Positions 17,301 to 24,239 are shown, counted from the first letter of the stretch. The stretch: 26,431 nucleotides of DNA from Chara braunii (GCA_003427395.1 BFEA01000390.1:114042-140472), one strand, 5' to 3'. Notes: generated from the letters alone by a model not told the origin. Numbers and translations: made by a program.

Positions 17301-19696
17301 CCTTTGGGCACAAACCCTTTCCATATCAAGTAGCGACCCTGGTCCGCCGGTTGAAGCTTTCAGCTCTAATGAAATTCCAAAAAAGATTCCCCGTATGTTT
17401 GTCATTCAGGAAGACTATTTGAAAAGTGATGATGATGCTCATATCATTTTTAAGATTGGATTGCCAATAGTTCCGTTTTCACACCCAAGTCTGTCCGAGT
17501 TTGTTTTCAGTCTGCTTGAGTCCGTACGTGTGTCGAAGTCTGCCTCGTTTTATTTTGACTCTGTTTGACGCTGTTTTGGGTTTGCTTTGAGTCTGGAGAT
17601 CCGTTTGAGTATGTTGAATTTTATTCTCACTCACTTTTCAGTGTGTTAGATCCTGTGTTGGGACTACTTCAGTGTGTTTGATCATGGTTCGAGTCTTTTC
17701 AAGTAATTTTTGGATCTGTTTCAGTCCACATGTCAGTTTGACTCTGTCTGATTTTTTTTTCAACTGAAATTCAACATGTTTTGAGTATGTGTTGAGTTTG
17801 TTTTGAGTCTGTGCTTGGTCTGCCCAGAGTTTGTTTGAGTCGGTTTTGGATGGAACCTGAAATTGTTTTATAAGCTAGGCTACCAGAGTAGCCCAGGCCC
17901 ATTTCCCCAGCCGAGCCAAAAAAAAAAACTTTAAAAAAACTTTTAAAAAAATAGTTTTGTTGTTAAATTTGGTAAAGAATTTCGATGTGAGCATGATCAA
18001 AGTTGTTCAGTTTGATTTTTTGCACAACATAGGTTTTTTTTTGTATATTGCTAGGCTACCAGTCGGGGGTCCCAGGTGGCCAGCCCGTGCAAGGACCAGG
18101 GAAGGTCCCAGCAAAAAGAGAAAAAACAAAAAAAATCCAAAAACAACTATGTTATGCAGAAACATAAACTGAACAACTTTTGCCTCAGCGTCACATCGAA
18201 ATTCTTGACCAATTTTCAAATAAAAAATAAAACTTAAAAATATTTTTCTGATTTTTATTTATTTTATAATTTTTAGGCCCGGTCGGGGAAGTGATCCCGA
18301 GCCACTCTGATCGCCTAGGTATATTGGAGTTTTCTTTTTATAATTTTTTAGTTACGTGGGACTTTCCGCCCGAGCTAATAAGGTGGACCCAGACGTCCCG
18401 TCTGGCAGTGTAGTTTATAAGTGAAAATTGTCATGGATTCGTACAGCGCGGTGAGTGCGGAGGTCCCTGAATCGAAACAAAACAAAACCTTGATTTTTAC
18501 CTGCACATGGTTCGCCGTTCATGTGACATCGGAGCGACTTGCCCACCTATATGCAATATAAGCTGACTACGAATAGCCGTGCATTGATTTTGCCTCCTCC
18601 TCTGATGGTTCAACTGCCGACATTCTCCACAGGTTTCTCGTCTACTTAGTGTAAATATTACTTCATATCATTTTTTGCAAGTAAATAGAAAATATTTTAT
18701 GTTTACTGATCTGTCAGGAGTATTTACATTGGTCCTTGCTAACATTTGTTATTTTCTTCTTTTTTATGGCAATTTTTTTTCCTGCTTCAACAGCGCTCCA
18801 GAGTCTGCTGTCAAATTATTCCGTGTTTACACAAGTGCGGCACAACCCGATGATGATGACGCAGACATCGAGTACTCTCAGAGACTCAATGAAGATAACA
18901 TCAATGGCGAAAAACATATTGAAGGCACGACAGAGTCAAATAAAGATGACATCAACGGGGAAGAAAATATTGAAGGCACAGCAGAGGGAAATGCAGATGC
19001 CTTCGATGATCTGAGAGATGTCATCAACAGGGTAGAAGATATTGAAGGCACGGGAAAGGGAATTTCAAACATCGAAACCTCTCAACCACACACATTTGGG
19101 GAAGGGAACATGGAGGAGCAAAGGGACATTGATGATGATGAACAGCCTGCACACAATTTGACTCAGGAAAATCTGGGAGATGATGCAGCGGCCAATCAGC
19201 AAAGGGATATTGAGAAGGCTGCACAGTCTGCAGATAATTTGACGTGGGAAAATCGGGGAGGTGATGCAGCAGCCAATCAGCAAAGGGATATTGACAGTGT
19301 TGAAAAGTCTCCAGCCAATTGTCTCGGCAAGATCGGGGAGACCATGCAGTATTCCATTTTGCACATGAGGACGAAGAAAACAGTGTTGAAGCACTTAGAT
19401 CACAGTCTGATCAATCTTCATCTCACATGAATCATATCCTTTCCAACAACATGCAACAAAGTGCAAGTTCAATGGCTACTAAGCGACTCACGTCACAACA
19501 GACACGAAGAACAACAGTTGACAAAAAACAAATGAAGCATCATCTGAATGAACGAAGTGACTCTATCAATCTGCATGGTGACGACAGGAGTAGTATTAAT
19601 GACAAGAGCATTTCTGTCCGATACATGAGGAAGAGGAAGGAACCAGCACAATCAAGCAGAAATAAGTCACAAGGAAAGCAGTCAAGAACAAAATAG
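6851..19696 (+). CDS. Split DUF3987-like gene, about 7 exons, with probable frame breaks
   Basis: Proposed exons: 6851-7313, 9776-10243, 10637-10804, 13151-13473, 14070-14244, 14358-14412 and 18794-19696, about 851 codons. What I see: an N-terminal P-loop-like region with W-I-E-K-P and S-K-S-P-A-H; D-E-L-A, a G-G-x-W turn, Y-I-Q and N-A-D-G-L-M-N in exon 2; K-K-K-G-E followed by I-L-H in exon 4; then an acidic repeat tail. This order matches the DUF3987 family (PF13148) as I know it; bacterial members are linked to mobile elements and primase-like proteins, and the biochemical activity is not established. Splice phases agree at every junction except exon 3 to 4. Single-base breaks occur at 7118-7120 and 19317-19321, and possibly at 10796-10800. 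Alternatives: pseudogene, assembly errors, or a gene domesticated from a mobile element. Confidence 0.65.
7454..9030. repeat. 336-bp direct duplication flanking a 906-bp spacer
   Basis: Copies 7454-7789 and 8696-9030 are close to identical, from TTCCTATTTTGC to GTTGAC, and include a G8-G10 run and CTTGCCACGTGGCATGG. The layout recalls a miniature LTR element, but the copies do not begin TG and end CA, and I see no primer-binding site. A shorter tandem repeat (GTTGACTGGATGAAGAGGG at 9025 and 9125) continues past the second copy. Confidence 0.7.
7920..8051 (-). pseudogene. Possible coiled-coil coding remnant, minus strand
   Basis: Reading leftward from an ATG at 8051, about 44 codons encode a charged helical stretch (KAKAAENDVRDAMTSEKK), followed by proline-rich translation of repeat DNA that is unlikely to be coding. 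The same frame continues upstream as KVEELLSKLAYV, interrupted by a TAA near 8057. This looks like a broken piece of a coiled-coil gene; the family is not recognised. Confidence 0.2.
9776..10243 (+). CDS. Exon 2: DUF3987 core
   Basis: Acceptor TTCTGCAG|AAAACG and donor GCAGAG|GTATGT; 156 codons, phase 0 at both ends. It contains the motifs I consider most diagnostic: E-D-E-L-A-N-L-F (about residue 176 of the joined protein), a glycine-rich turn then L-D-R, Q-G-G-R-W (209-213), F-N-R-Y-I-Q (232-237) and N-A-D-G-L-M-N-C-F (248-256), followed by F-I-P-E. In family members the DELA-type segment and the I-Q / D-G-L segments flank a conserved core. Position 252 region G-L-M-N-C-F has cysteine where arginine is usual. 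The exon reads cleanly with no stop. Confidence 0.78.
10325..10525 (-). mobile_element. LINE fragment 1 (zinc-binding domain), intron 2
   Basis: The minus-strand translation gives R-I-R-S-L-Q-W followed by A-I-P-V-N and W-L-H, then S-S-E-V-C-F-L-C-T-T-N-S-P-E-D-I. This is the pattern of the zinc-binding domain (zf-RVT type) after reverse transcriptase in plant LINEs and aligns with the longer copy at 11521-12985. One in-frame stop is seen (in V-N-stop-W-L-H). It lies within the short intron 2. Confidence 0.7.
10637..10804 (+). CDS. Exon 3 of the DUF3987-like gene
   Basis: Acceptor TTTGCAG|TTGTTC and donor AAGGAG|GTAGAA; 56 codons, phase 0 at the start. The product (H-Q-Y-W-I-E-D-S-A-L-E-N-F, then N-R-I-Q and S-E-D-T-V-L-K-K-E) matches the family's C-terminal helical segment that precedes the K-x-K-G motif. 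The next exon needs one base more than this donor supplies; an A5 run at 10796-10800 is the likeliest site of a lost base, unless a microexon is missed. Confidence 0.65.
11521..12985 (-). mobile_element. LINE copy 2: 5'-truncated 3' end with zinc-binding domain
   Basis: Minus-strand ORFs at 12937-12491 and 12618-12253 together encode the C-terminal part of a LINE ORF2: M-E-F-D-P, R-I-R-S-L-Q-W-L-I-A-H-L-A-L-P, N-Q-W-L-H, C-V-V-C-T-T, P-E-D-I-P-H-L, then in a shifted frame P-K-A-Q-W-F-W-D-K and R-R-C-T-R-T-I-E-G. The frame change near 12540-12570 shows decay. The plus-strand T-rich tract at 11521-11610 would be the element's poly(A) side. The left end is approximate. Reverse transcriptase itself is absent, as usual for 5'-truncated insertions. 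Confidence 0.75.
11939..11966. repeat. 28-bp near-perfect palindrome
   Basis: The core CTGAGATTATAATCTCAG (11944-11961) is a perfect 18-bp palindrome. It extends to GCCT...AGGC on both sides with one mismatched pair. It lies in the 3' region of LINE copy 2. Confidence 0.85.
13151..13473 (+). CDS. Exon 4: K-x-K-G-E segment of the DUF3987-like gene
   Basis: Acceptor GTCACAG|GTTTC and donor AACAAT|GTATGT. It opens G-F-Y-G-K-K-K-G-E, then I-V-S-S-I-L-H-V-I, which matches the conserved basic-Gly-helix-Leu-His segment near the C-terminus of the family; next comes V-A-P-E-H-V-D-S-A-I-K-F-L-E. It ends in an acidic, histidine-containing linker (S-D-H-S-D-N-E-S-D-H). The reading frame is clean, but the exon enters in phase 2 whereas exon 3 leaves in phase 0. 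It ends in phase 0, matching exon 5. Confidence 0.7.
13541..13604. repeat. (GT)n microsatellite
   Basis: (GT)20 at 13541-13580, a GCACGCACGG interruption, then seven more GT units. The tract is closed by CACACATGT, complementary to the ACATGTGTG at its start. Confidence 0.95.
13797..13929. repeat. Short direct repeat in intron 4
   Basis: TGTTTCCACACCCATTCCTT occurs at about 13801 and again (one base upstream differs) at about 13870. Each copy is followed within 60 bp by GGTATCATATGT. Confidence 0.7.
13926..14006 (-). mobile_element. LINE fragment 3 (zinc-binding domain), intron 4
   Basis: The minus-strand translation reads R-R-A-R-I-L-S-M-Q-W-L-L, then A-S-L-P-V-N-Q-C-F-H-K-R-R-K-H. It aligns with the R-S-L-Q-W / L-P-V-N-Q segment of the copies at 11521-12985 and 15208-16530. 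It is too short to define ends. Confidence 0.6.
14070..14244 (+). CDS. Exon 5 of the DUF3987-like gene
   Basis: Acceptor TTGCACAG|GAGAAA and donor ATAC|GTAAGT; enters in phase 0 and leaves with one base. The product includes G-L-R-Q-E-V-D-A-M-F-R-G-I-A-S-L-G-L-G, a helix-turn pattern that would suit the small winged-helix-like end of the family; that structural reading is my inference. Confidence 0.6.
14315..14347. repeat. T33 homopolymer in intron 5
   Basis: A run of 33 T bases just before the proposed acceptor of exon 6; it may serve as an extended polypyrimidine tract. Confidence 0.9.
14358..14412 (+). CDS. Exon 6 (tentative, 55 bp)
   Basis: Acceptor TCTTCAG|CGG and donor CGAAG|GTACAA. 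Joined to exon 5 it reads P-V-S-D-C-A-L-L-V-L-S-K-S-R-K-K-F-R, and it leaves in phase 2, exactly the phase needed by the exon at 18794. A shorter version starting at 14382 (CTTTTAG|TTC) has the same phase. Short exons like this need transcript evidence. Confidence 0.4.
14960..15215. repeat. Dispersed repeat family, copy B
   Basis: Carries the CCTTGAAAAGTGCATTGGAG block and T runs seen in copy A at 3690-4040, but lacks the GGTGTCCACTC block. Confidence 0.6.
15208..16530 (-). mobile_element. LINE copy 4: 5'-truncated 3' end with zinc-binding domain
   Basis: Same family and orientation as the copy at 11521-12985. Minus-strand pieces in several frames give E-F-D-P-A-E-W, R-S-L-Q-W-L-I-A-Y-A-A-L-P-V-N-Q, C-T-V-C-S-D-N-E-P-E-D-I-I-H-C, then G-R-C-I-R-T-I-E-G and L-C-R-W-Q. 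The 3' noncoding part (15290-15470, CAGTCCGGTTCCT onward) matches 11720-11930, and the T-rich tract at 15218-15242 is on its poly(A) side. Multiple frame changes show it is dead. Confidence 0.75.
16735..16895. repeat. Dispersed repeat family, copy C
   Basis: Carries the GGTGTCCACTCTAT, GTGACAAGTCTG and AAGGTGTGGGAC blocks of copy A (3936-4035) after a T-rich stretch. Confidence 0.6.
17012..17149 (+). CDS. Short coding-like ORF, 45 codons, unrecognised
   Basis: ATG 17012 to TAG 17147. The product is charged and helical (V-F-D-K-K-I-S-A-E-K-E-V-T-S-F-I). A possible donor (ATT|GTAGGT) overlaps its stop, and an acceptor-like CAACAG lies 30 bp upstream, but all three frames have stops between the two, so I could not join it to the large gene. 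It may be an exon of an alternative transcript or chance. Confidence 0.2.
   Translation: MKKKNGVVFDKKISAEKEVTSFINTLQDAFKLTLADWNRVAAVTL
17119..17568 (+). CDS. ORF of 149 codons, unrecognised, uncertain
   Basis: An open frame in intron 6. The first 110 codons have mixed composition with cysteines and a D-D-D-A-H segment; the last 35 run into the TTTGAGTCTG-type degenerate repeat and are unlikely to be real. No family is recognised, and its relation to the surrounding gene is unknown. Confidence 0.2.
   Translation: MEQSCSSNIVGSPYFPKQRNRSCTAICFKINTLLGRSNLFRKLFGHVGMQMLQRGTGCIFVLWAQTLSISSSDPGPPVEAFSSNEIPKKIPRMFVIQEDYLKSDDDAHIIFKIGLPIVPFSHPSLSEFVFSLLESVRVSKSASFYFDSV
17490..17850. repeat. Degenerate tandem repeat around TTTGAGTCTG
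   Basis: Variants of TTTGAGT(C/A)TG recur every 10-30 bp (for example TTTGAGTCTGGAG, TTTGAGTATG, TTTTGAGTCTGTG) throughout the stretch, always on the same strand. Confidence 0.55.
17965..18219. repeat. Foldback element, about 80-bp arms
   Basis: The arm at 17965-18043 is the imperfect reverse complement of 18138-18219, sharing AAGAATTTCGATGTGA, AAGTTGTTCAGTTT and ACAACATAG-type blocks. The roughly 94-bp loop holds GGGGGTCCCAGGTGGCC and a second GGGACCTTCC-like inverted motif. It is probably a MITE-like foldback within intron 6. Confidence 0.75.
18794..19696 (+). CDS. Exon 7: acidic repeat region and basic C-terminal tail
   Basis: Acceptor CTTCAACAG|C, entering in the phase left by exon 6. 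The first part has repeats containing I-N-G-E and I-E-G-T at 18894, 18945 and 19017 (steps of 51 and 72 bp). Three repeats of 81, 81 and about 80 bp follow, starting at 19119, 19200 and 19281 (Q-R-D-I, then N-L-T, then D-A-A). Acidic residues dominate. In the third unit AATTTG has become AATTG at 19317-19321, shifting the frame; without that loss the reading continues to the stop at 19694-19696 through a basic end (R-K-R-K-E-P and K-S-Q-G-K-Q-S-R-T-K), a possible nuclear localisation signal. Unbroken, the original frame stops at 19428-19430. Confidence 0.65.
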
Positions 19697-19955
19697 TGTC
19701 ATCTTAATCATGAGAACTGATTATGCACAAACTCATTTATTCCAGCACGACAATACCTTTATGGCAGAGTAGTTTACTTCAACATTCAGTGTCCACAAGT
19801 AGATGCAGATATAATTTTCACAATTTTTCATCTTTTTTTTGGTGGCCTTTTTTTTAACTTTTAATTTAAGGTCGACAACCTTGAGATATCATCATTGAAC
19901 TCACAGGTCACACATAATTCAGCACGATTTTAAATTTTCTCAATTGATTCTATCT
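19697..19955 (+). other. Downstream region of the main gene
   Basis: Probable 3' UTR. I see no AATAAA close behind the stop; plant polyadenylation signals are weak, so this is not decisive. Confidence 0.3.
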
Positions 19956-20022
19956 GGATTCAAACTTGGGTCTAGATTTCAGCAATTCTTGGGTGTACGA
20001 ACTGAGCTAGCCTTGTTTTTAT
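19956..20022 (-). repeat. tRNA-like / SINE-type fragment
   Basis: On the minus strand GCTAGCTCAGTTCGTAC matches an A box well and AGTTTGAATCC matches a B box with one change, about 30 bp apart. The stems around them do not pair, so this is a SINE or tRNA remnant rather than a functional tRNA. Confidence 0.45.
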
Positions 20023-20985
20023 TTTGATGATTCTTTCTGTTCTGGAATGTTTTTTAAAAAAACTTTGCAAGCAGCAACATTTCAGGTTGATGTCAGCTAA
20101 CTTTGCAAACATATGTAGAGATGATCTGCACATGAAGATGCCAGTCACCTTTAGAGGTTGATGAAGAGATTGTCTAGGTCTGTGTTTCTGTCTTATTGTC
20201 CTCCATTACCTTCCTTTGCCTGTGCATATTTGTCTTCCACAACTCTCACTCTCTCTCTCTCTCCCTCCTTCATTGTCTCTCTATCTCTTTATGTCAAGGT
20301 TTGTCTCGCTTTCTCTCTCTATGCTTCTGTCTTATTTTCACTTCTATCTCTCTCTTTCTCTCGAGAGTCAGCTTCATGACATTCAAACTTTTTTTATGCA
20401 TTATTTTTTTTTTTAAGCCTGTTTGCATGCTGATTGCCTATCCCAAGGGAAATTGGGATTATAGAACATGGCTCTGCACTAGACATGTCAGGTGATGATT
20501 ATTAAAGCAGAAACCTGGCGTAAATAAGCACCATGTGCATGCTATAGTCAAACACAACAATTTAGGGGCATACTCATATTGGGACACTAACATTGCTGGC
20601 ACATTCGGTCTATGCATTCCTAGCTTGAGTATTTGCGCTAAAGCATATGGATACTGAGAACTGAATTGTTGTGCCTCCATTCGATCTATGTGCTTGATTA
20701 GATAGCTTTTCAGCGTTTTGACAACTTTGAAAACCAAGGCGTGTGAGGAAGAGGTAGCATAATAGTAGAGGTACAAAACTCTTCATTTATCCCCTCACTC
20801 TCTCCCTCCCAACTGTTTGGGCATTCCCTTCTTTGCTCCAACGGCCGCATCCACAGACATTCTGTGGAAGGTACTTTGTTGTCTTCAGAACCCCCCTCTT
20901 TCTCTCTCTCACTTCTTTGCCCCTTGTTCTCTTCCCCCCTTTCCCCCAACAGCAAGATCTCTCTCTCCCCCACCAAGAGTCCCAA
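20023..20985. other. CT-rich and unassigned sequence
   Basis: Two pyrimidine-rich tracts (about 20245-20375 and 20880-20975) create long but low-complexity open frames. No gene supported. Confidence 0.5.
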
Positions 20986-20989
20986 CTGA

Positions 20990-21227
20990 TGCTATTGCAG
21001 GGTTGTACCGCCCGACGGTGGGCGGCCCTTGACTGGTCGGCCGCCGTTTTCTCGATCTCCGTAGCATAGGCATACGCGCGGTAGAATGCCTTAAGACTGA
21101 CCCGTATATCGTGCCCCGAGGCGCTAACCACCTCGGACCGACTATCTAATCGGGTCGACTTTCCGGAAAGTCTTTCACGCTTAGCTACCCATGATAGTAA
21201 GTCTACGTTCCTTGTTGACCATATGAG
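20990..21227 (-). pseudogene. Coding-like stretch, minus strand, unrecognised
   Basis: The frame is open from just after a TGA (about 21230) leftward and reads L-L-S-W-V-A-K-R-E-R-L-S-G-K-S, then D-I-R-V-S-L-K-A-F-Y-R-A-Y-A-Y-A-T-E-I-E-K and R-A-A-H-R-R-A-V. GC content is higher than in the neighbours. The composition is convincing for protein, but there is no ATG and the frame then runs into a GA-rich low-complexity tract. It may be an internal piece of a retroelement or another gene; I do not recognise it. Confidence 0.35.
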
Positions 21228-21239
21228 TCAATGCCAATG

Positions 21240-22270
21240 CCTAACACCCTTTTGTAATCCCTCACTCTCTCAACAAAATCCTAGACAGTAACCTTCCTAA
21301 GCTCAGGCAGAGTATGACCTTATTCATAGATATATATAAATATATATGTAAATCAAGGGGAAGCGAATGAGCGGTAAACCTCACTTTCACAATTGTGGTG
21401 TCCCGTGTCCGAATATCCCAGATGATCTCAAAGTTCAGAAAAGACAGTTCACTGCCCAACACCTGTGCAGCTGCAAGAGATCACATGCACGCATACAAAT
21501 ACAGACACAGAAAGCGCTACAAGCGTCAACCTTTAACCCATCCATAGCTAGTCCCTCACTCCCCAAAACCTTGAAAACAACACTCCTTCCTACTCTCGAC
21601 TCCTTTTACCTAGCCCTTCACCTTTTCAAAGACCTTCGAGAGATGACTTGGACAATTCACGCTAAGATACAGGGGAAGATCTGTCTGTTTCCCGTTCAGT
21701 TTTTGTCTTAGGTGTGGGTATCAAGGAAGTTGAGTCGGAGTTCTACCGACCTATTATCCAATGATAACAGAATTGCAGTTCCTTACGGTTCTCTTCCGTA
21801 ATTCTCTCCAAGAGTGATGAAACCTCTAGGCACAGCACAGTCCGAAAAAAACTTGATATCCTCTTTCCTACGTTGGGGTCTAGAAGATTCATTCTAGACT
21901 TGTGACCTTGTGATCGATGCTCACTAATGACCTACTGTCTAACCTCTATCCTTATCTAACTACTAGGTTGTTGCCCTATTAGTTTAGGTAATGAACAAGT
22001 TTATTCTCAACTCCTCCATCCCAGTGATCCTACACAAGTCTCCTTTTAAGATTGTTTATCAAAGTCTCATTCTTGGTTCTTTTCCTGACAAGCACAAACA
22101 GTATCGTCAATTCATCTTAGAGTGAAGTCACATGATAGAAATCAAAATAAAAATCCCAAGATAGAGTGATAAGTCCCTCAAGGTCAGTATCTCACTATCC
22201 TCTCCTCAATAGAATCAGAAGCAGTCTATTAGTAATTTATTGATCCAATTTTATTGAGAAGGTTAGTAAC
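21240..22270. other. No assignable gene
   Basis: Unassigned sequence with a short AT tract at 21327-21350. One 114-codon open frame (21367-21711) has no supporting features. Confidence 0.45.
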
Positions 22271-22318
22271 AATATGGTAGACCGTTCGAGATTCGCCCAT
22301 CTTTTATTGGCGTCTGAT

Positions 22319-23145
22319 TGTGATAGGGCAGACCTCGAGGGCCTTGCTTCTCCTATTCACTGTCTCGTGTTAGATCAAGGCCAGATGGTAATAAGGCGGG
22401 CTTTCTCGGAGCCTCGCTCCTCTTACTACCACTTCCTTCATCCATGCGGTTGGATAATAAAGCAAGCATCTCGGTGCCTTGCTCCTCCTACTGCACTTTC
22501 GTATTGGAGCACCGCTGATGCATAATAAGGCAGGCTTCTCGGAGCCTTGCTACTCTTATTACCTCGTATGTGTCATTATTGTGATAAGGATGGTTTCTCG
22601 GAGACTTGCTACTCTTATTACAATTGTCTGTATTACTAGTGTGATTAAGGCAGACTCCTCAGAGTCTTGCTACACTTATCACTGTCCGTATTATTAGTGT
22701 GATAAGGCAGGCTTCTCGAAGCCTTGCTACTCTTATCACTGTCCATGTTATTAGTGTGATAAGGCAGACTTCTCGGAGCCTTGTTATTCCTATCACTGTT
22801 TGTGTTATTAGTGTGATACGGCAGGCCTCTCGGAACCTTGCTACTCCTATCACCGTTCGTGTTATTAGTGTGATAAAGCAGGGTTCTCAGAGCCTTGCTA
22901 CTCCTATCACCGTCCGTGTTATTAGTGTGATAAAGCAGGGTTCTCGGAGCCTTGCTACTCTTATTACACCTGTTCATGCCATTATTGTGATAAGGCAGGG
23001 TTTTCAGAGCCTTGCTACTCTTATTACACATGTCTGTGTTATTAGTGTGATAAGGAAGGTTTCTCGGAGCGTTGCTACTCTTATCACTGTTCGTGTTATT
23101 AATGTGATAAGGCAGGCTTCTCGGAGCCTTGCTACTCTTATCACT
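22319..23145. repeat. Tandem array of about 14 hairpin-forming units (57-69 bp)
   Basis: Units start near 22319, 22387, 22452, 22522, 22581, 22641, 22699, 22756, 22813, 22870, 22927, 22987, 23047 and 23104. The consensus is GTGATAAG, GCAGGCT, loop TCTCGG, AGCCTTGC, TACT, CTTATCAC, so each unit can form an 8-bp outer stem and an inner stem of about 7 bp. Several units carry paired changes that preserve pairing. From 22699 onward the spacings are all 57 or 60 bp, and long open frames run through both strands as a by-product. There is no sign of CRISPR: no unique spacers. Confidence 0.85.
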
Positions 23146-23200
23146 CTTTGCAAGTCCTTGATGACTCCGTCGTTGTTTTTTACGCCACTTGAACCCTGGA

Positions 23201-23404
23201 TCATTCGGAAGCCTTTAAGACTATGCGGGTAGGCCATACGAGACTTCTACCCCATGTCTTAAATTCGTCCAGCTGATCTTGGATTTTTGAGCGTATGTAA
23301 GCATAATCAAGAGTTGGTTGATGCAGTCCATCATTACAGTATCCAATCATATCATGCACAAGTTCTTCAATCCATTGTGAACCCCATCCCTTACCACCGG
23401 TCAT
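23201..23404 (-). CDS. ORF of 67 codons, unrecognised, next to the hairpin array
   Basis: ATG at 23404 (context CCAAATGACC) to TGA at 23201. The product is compact and protein-like: W-I-E-E-L-V-H-D-M-I-G-Y-C, then Y-A-Y-I-R-S-K-I-Q-D-Q-L-D-E-F-K-T-W-G. It reads toward the hairpin array, which begins about 55 bp past its stop. A possible donor (GGG|GTAGAA) follows T-W-G, so it might be an exon rather than a complete gene. No family recognised. Confidence 0.35.
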   Translation of the reverse strand: MTGGKGWGSQWIEELVHDMIGYCNDGLHQPTLDYAYIRSKIQDQLDEFKTWGRSLVWPTRIVLKASE

Positions 23405-24020
23405 TTGGTCTTATTAAGCGAGGGAAGACTCCACGAAGTCACTCCCCCTGCGGCCACATCCCCCAAAGAAACATTCACATAGAGAGCCAGTTACTCGAAA
23501 CTTCTCGTTCTCTCTATTTTTTTCCAGCGACATTTAGTCATACCAGTCAGATCCCTTCCACTCAATCAATGTTTTTCTTTCCTTATATATACATTATTTC
23601 TTTTCCCCTTTGCTCGAACTTAATCCTAAAGAAAATCTGACTGAAAGTACTCTCTTTATTATTACAAGCATAGACAAATCATCATAGATTAATGTTTTAT
23701 GGTTAGACTGAAGTGTGCGTACCTTACTGTTCTCTGCCTCCAAAGTTCCTCCTGAAGTCCGGCAGAGCTCCCGCAATCGCCCTGTCACTGATTATATATA
23801 ATCCATGCAATCGATTGCTGACCCTTAGAGTTAGCTGAGGCCAGGATTAACTCAATGAGAATCATTCCACCAAACAATTAAAGTCGAGGAGGCAGGCATC
23901 TGAGAGGACCAAACAAAGATAAGTACTGAGGAGGATGGAGGAGATAGGCACTATCACAAAGAGATAGTGTCACATTCTTCTCCAATGCCTCATACTTTCT
24001 CTTCATCTCTGGCCTTGTAT
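23405..24020. other. No assignable gene
   Basis: Unassigned sequence; only short or low-complexity open frames. Confidence 0.5.
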
Positions 24021-24029
24021 GATGTCCAA

Positions 24030-24162
24030 TGATAGCAATAGTAACTAATGGAAGTAACAGTAACAATAAGCAAATAACAACGATATCAATTGATAATAAC
24101 AAAAACAATAAAAGTAATAAAATAATAGTAATAATAACAAAAGCAATAATAAAAAATACTGG

Positions 24163-24203
<41 letters not shown>

Positions 24204-24226
24204 TAATAATAATAATAATAATAACA
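24030..24226. repeat. AAT/AAC-rich microsatellite
   Basis: Imperfect AAY trinucleotides from about 24030 become a near-pure (AAT)n from 24165 to 24226 with one phase break near 24200. Confidence 0.9.
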
Positions 24227-24239
24227 ACATATCAATCCG

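Noticed and set aside
18675-18793. Hydrophobic N-terminal extension of the 18675 frame as a signal peptide or membrane segment
   Set aside because: The stretch is a T-rich polypyrimidine tract before a clear CTTCAACAG acceptor, so it is intron.
22319-23145. CRISPR array
   Set aside because: The whole unit repeats, there are no unique spacers, and the context is eukaryotic.
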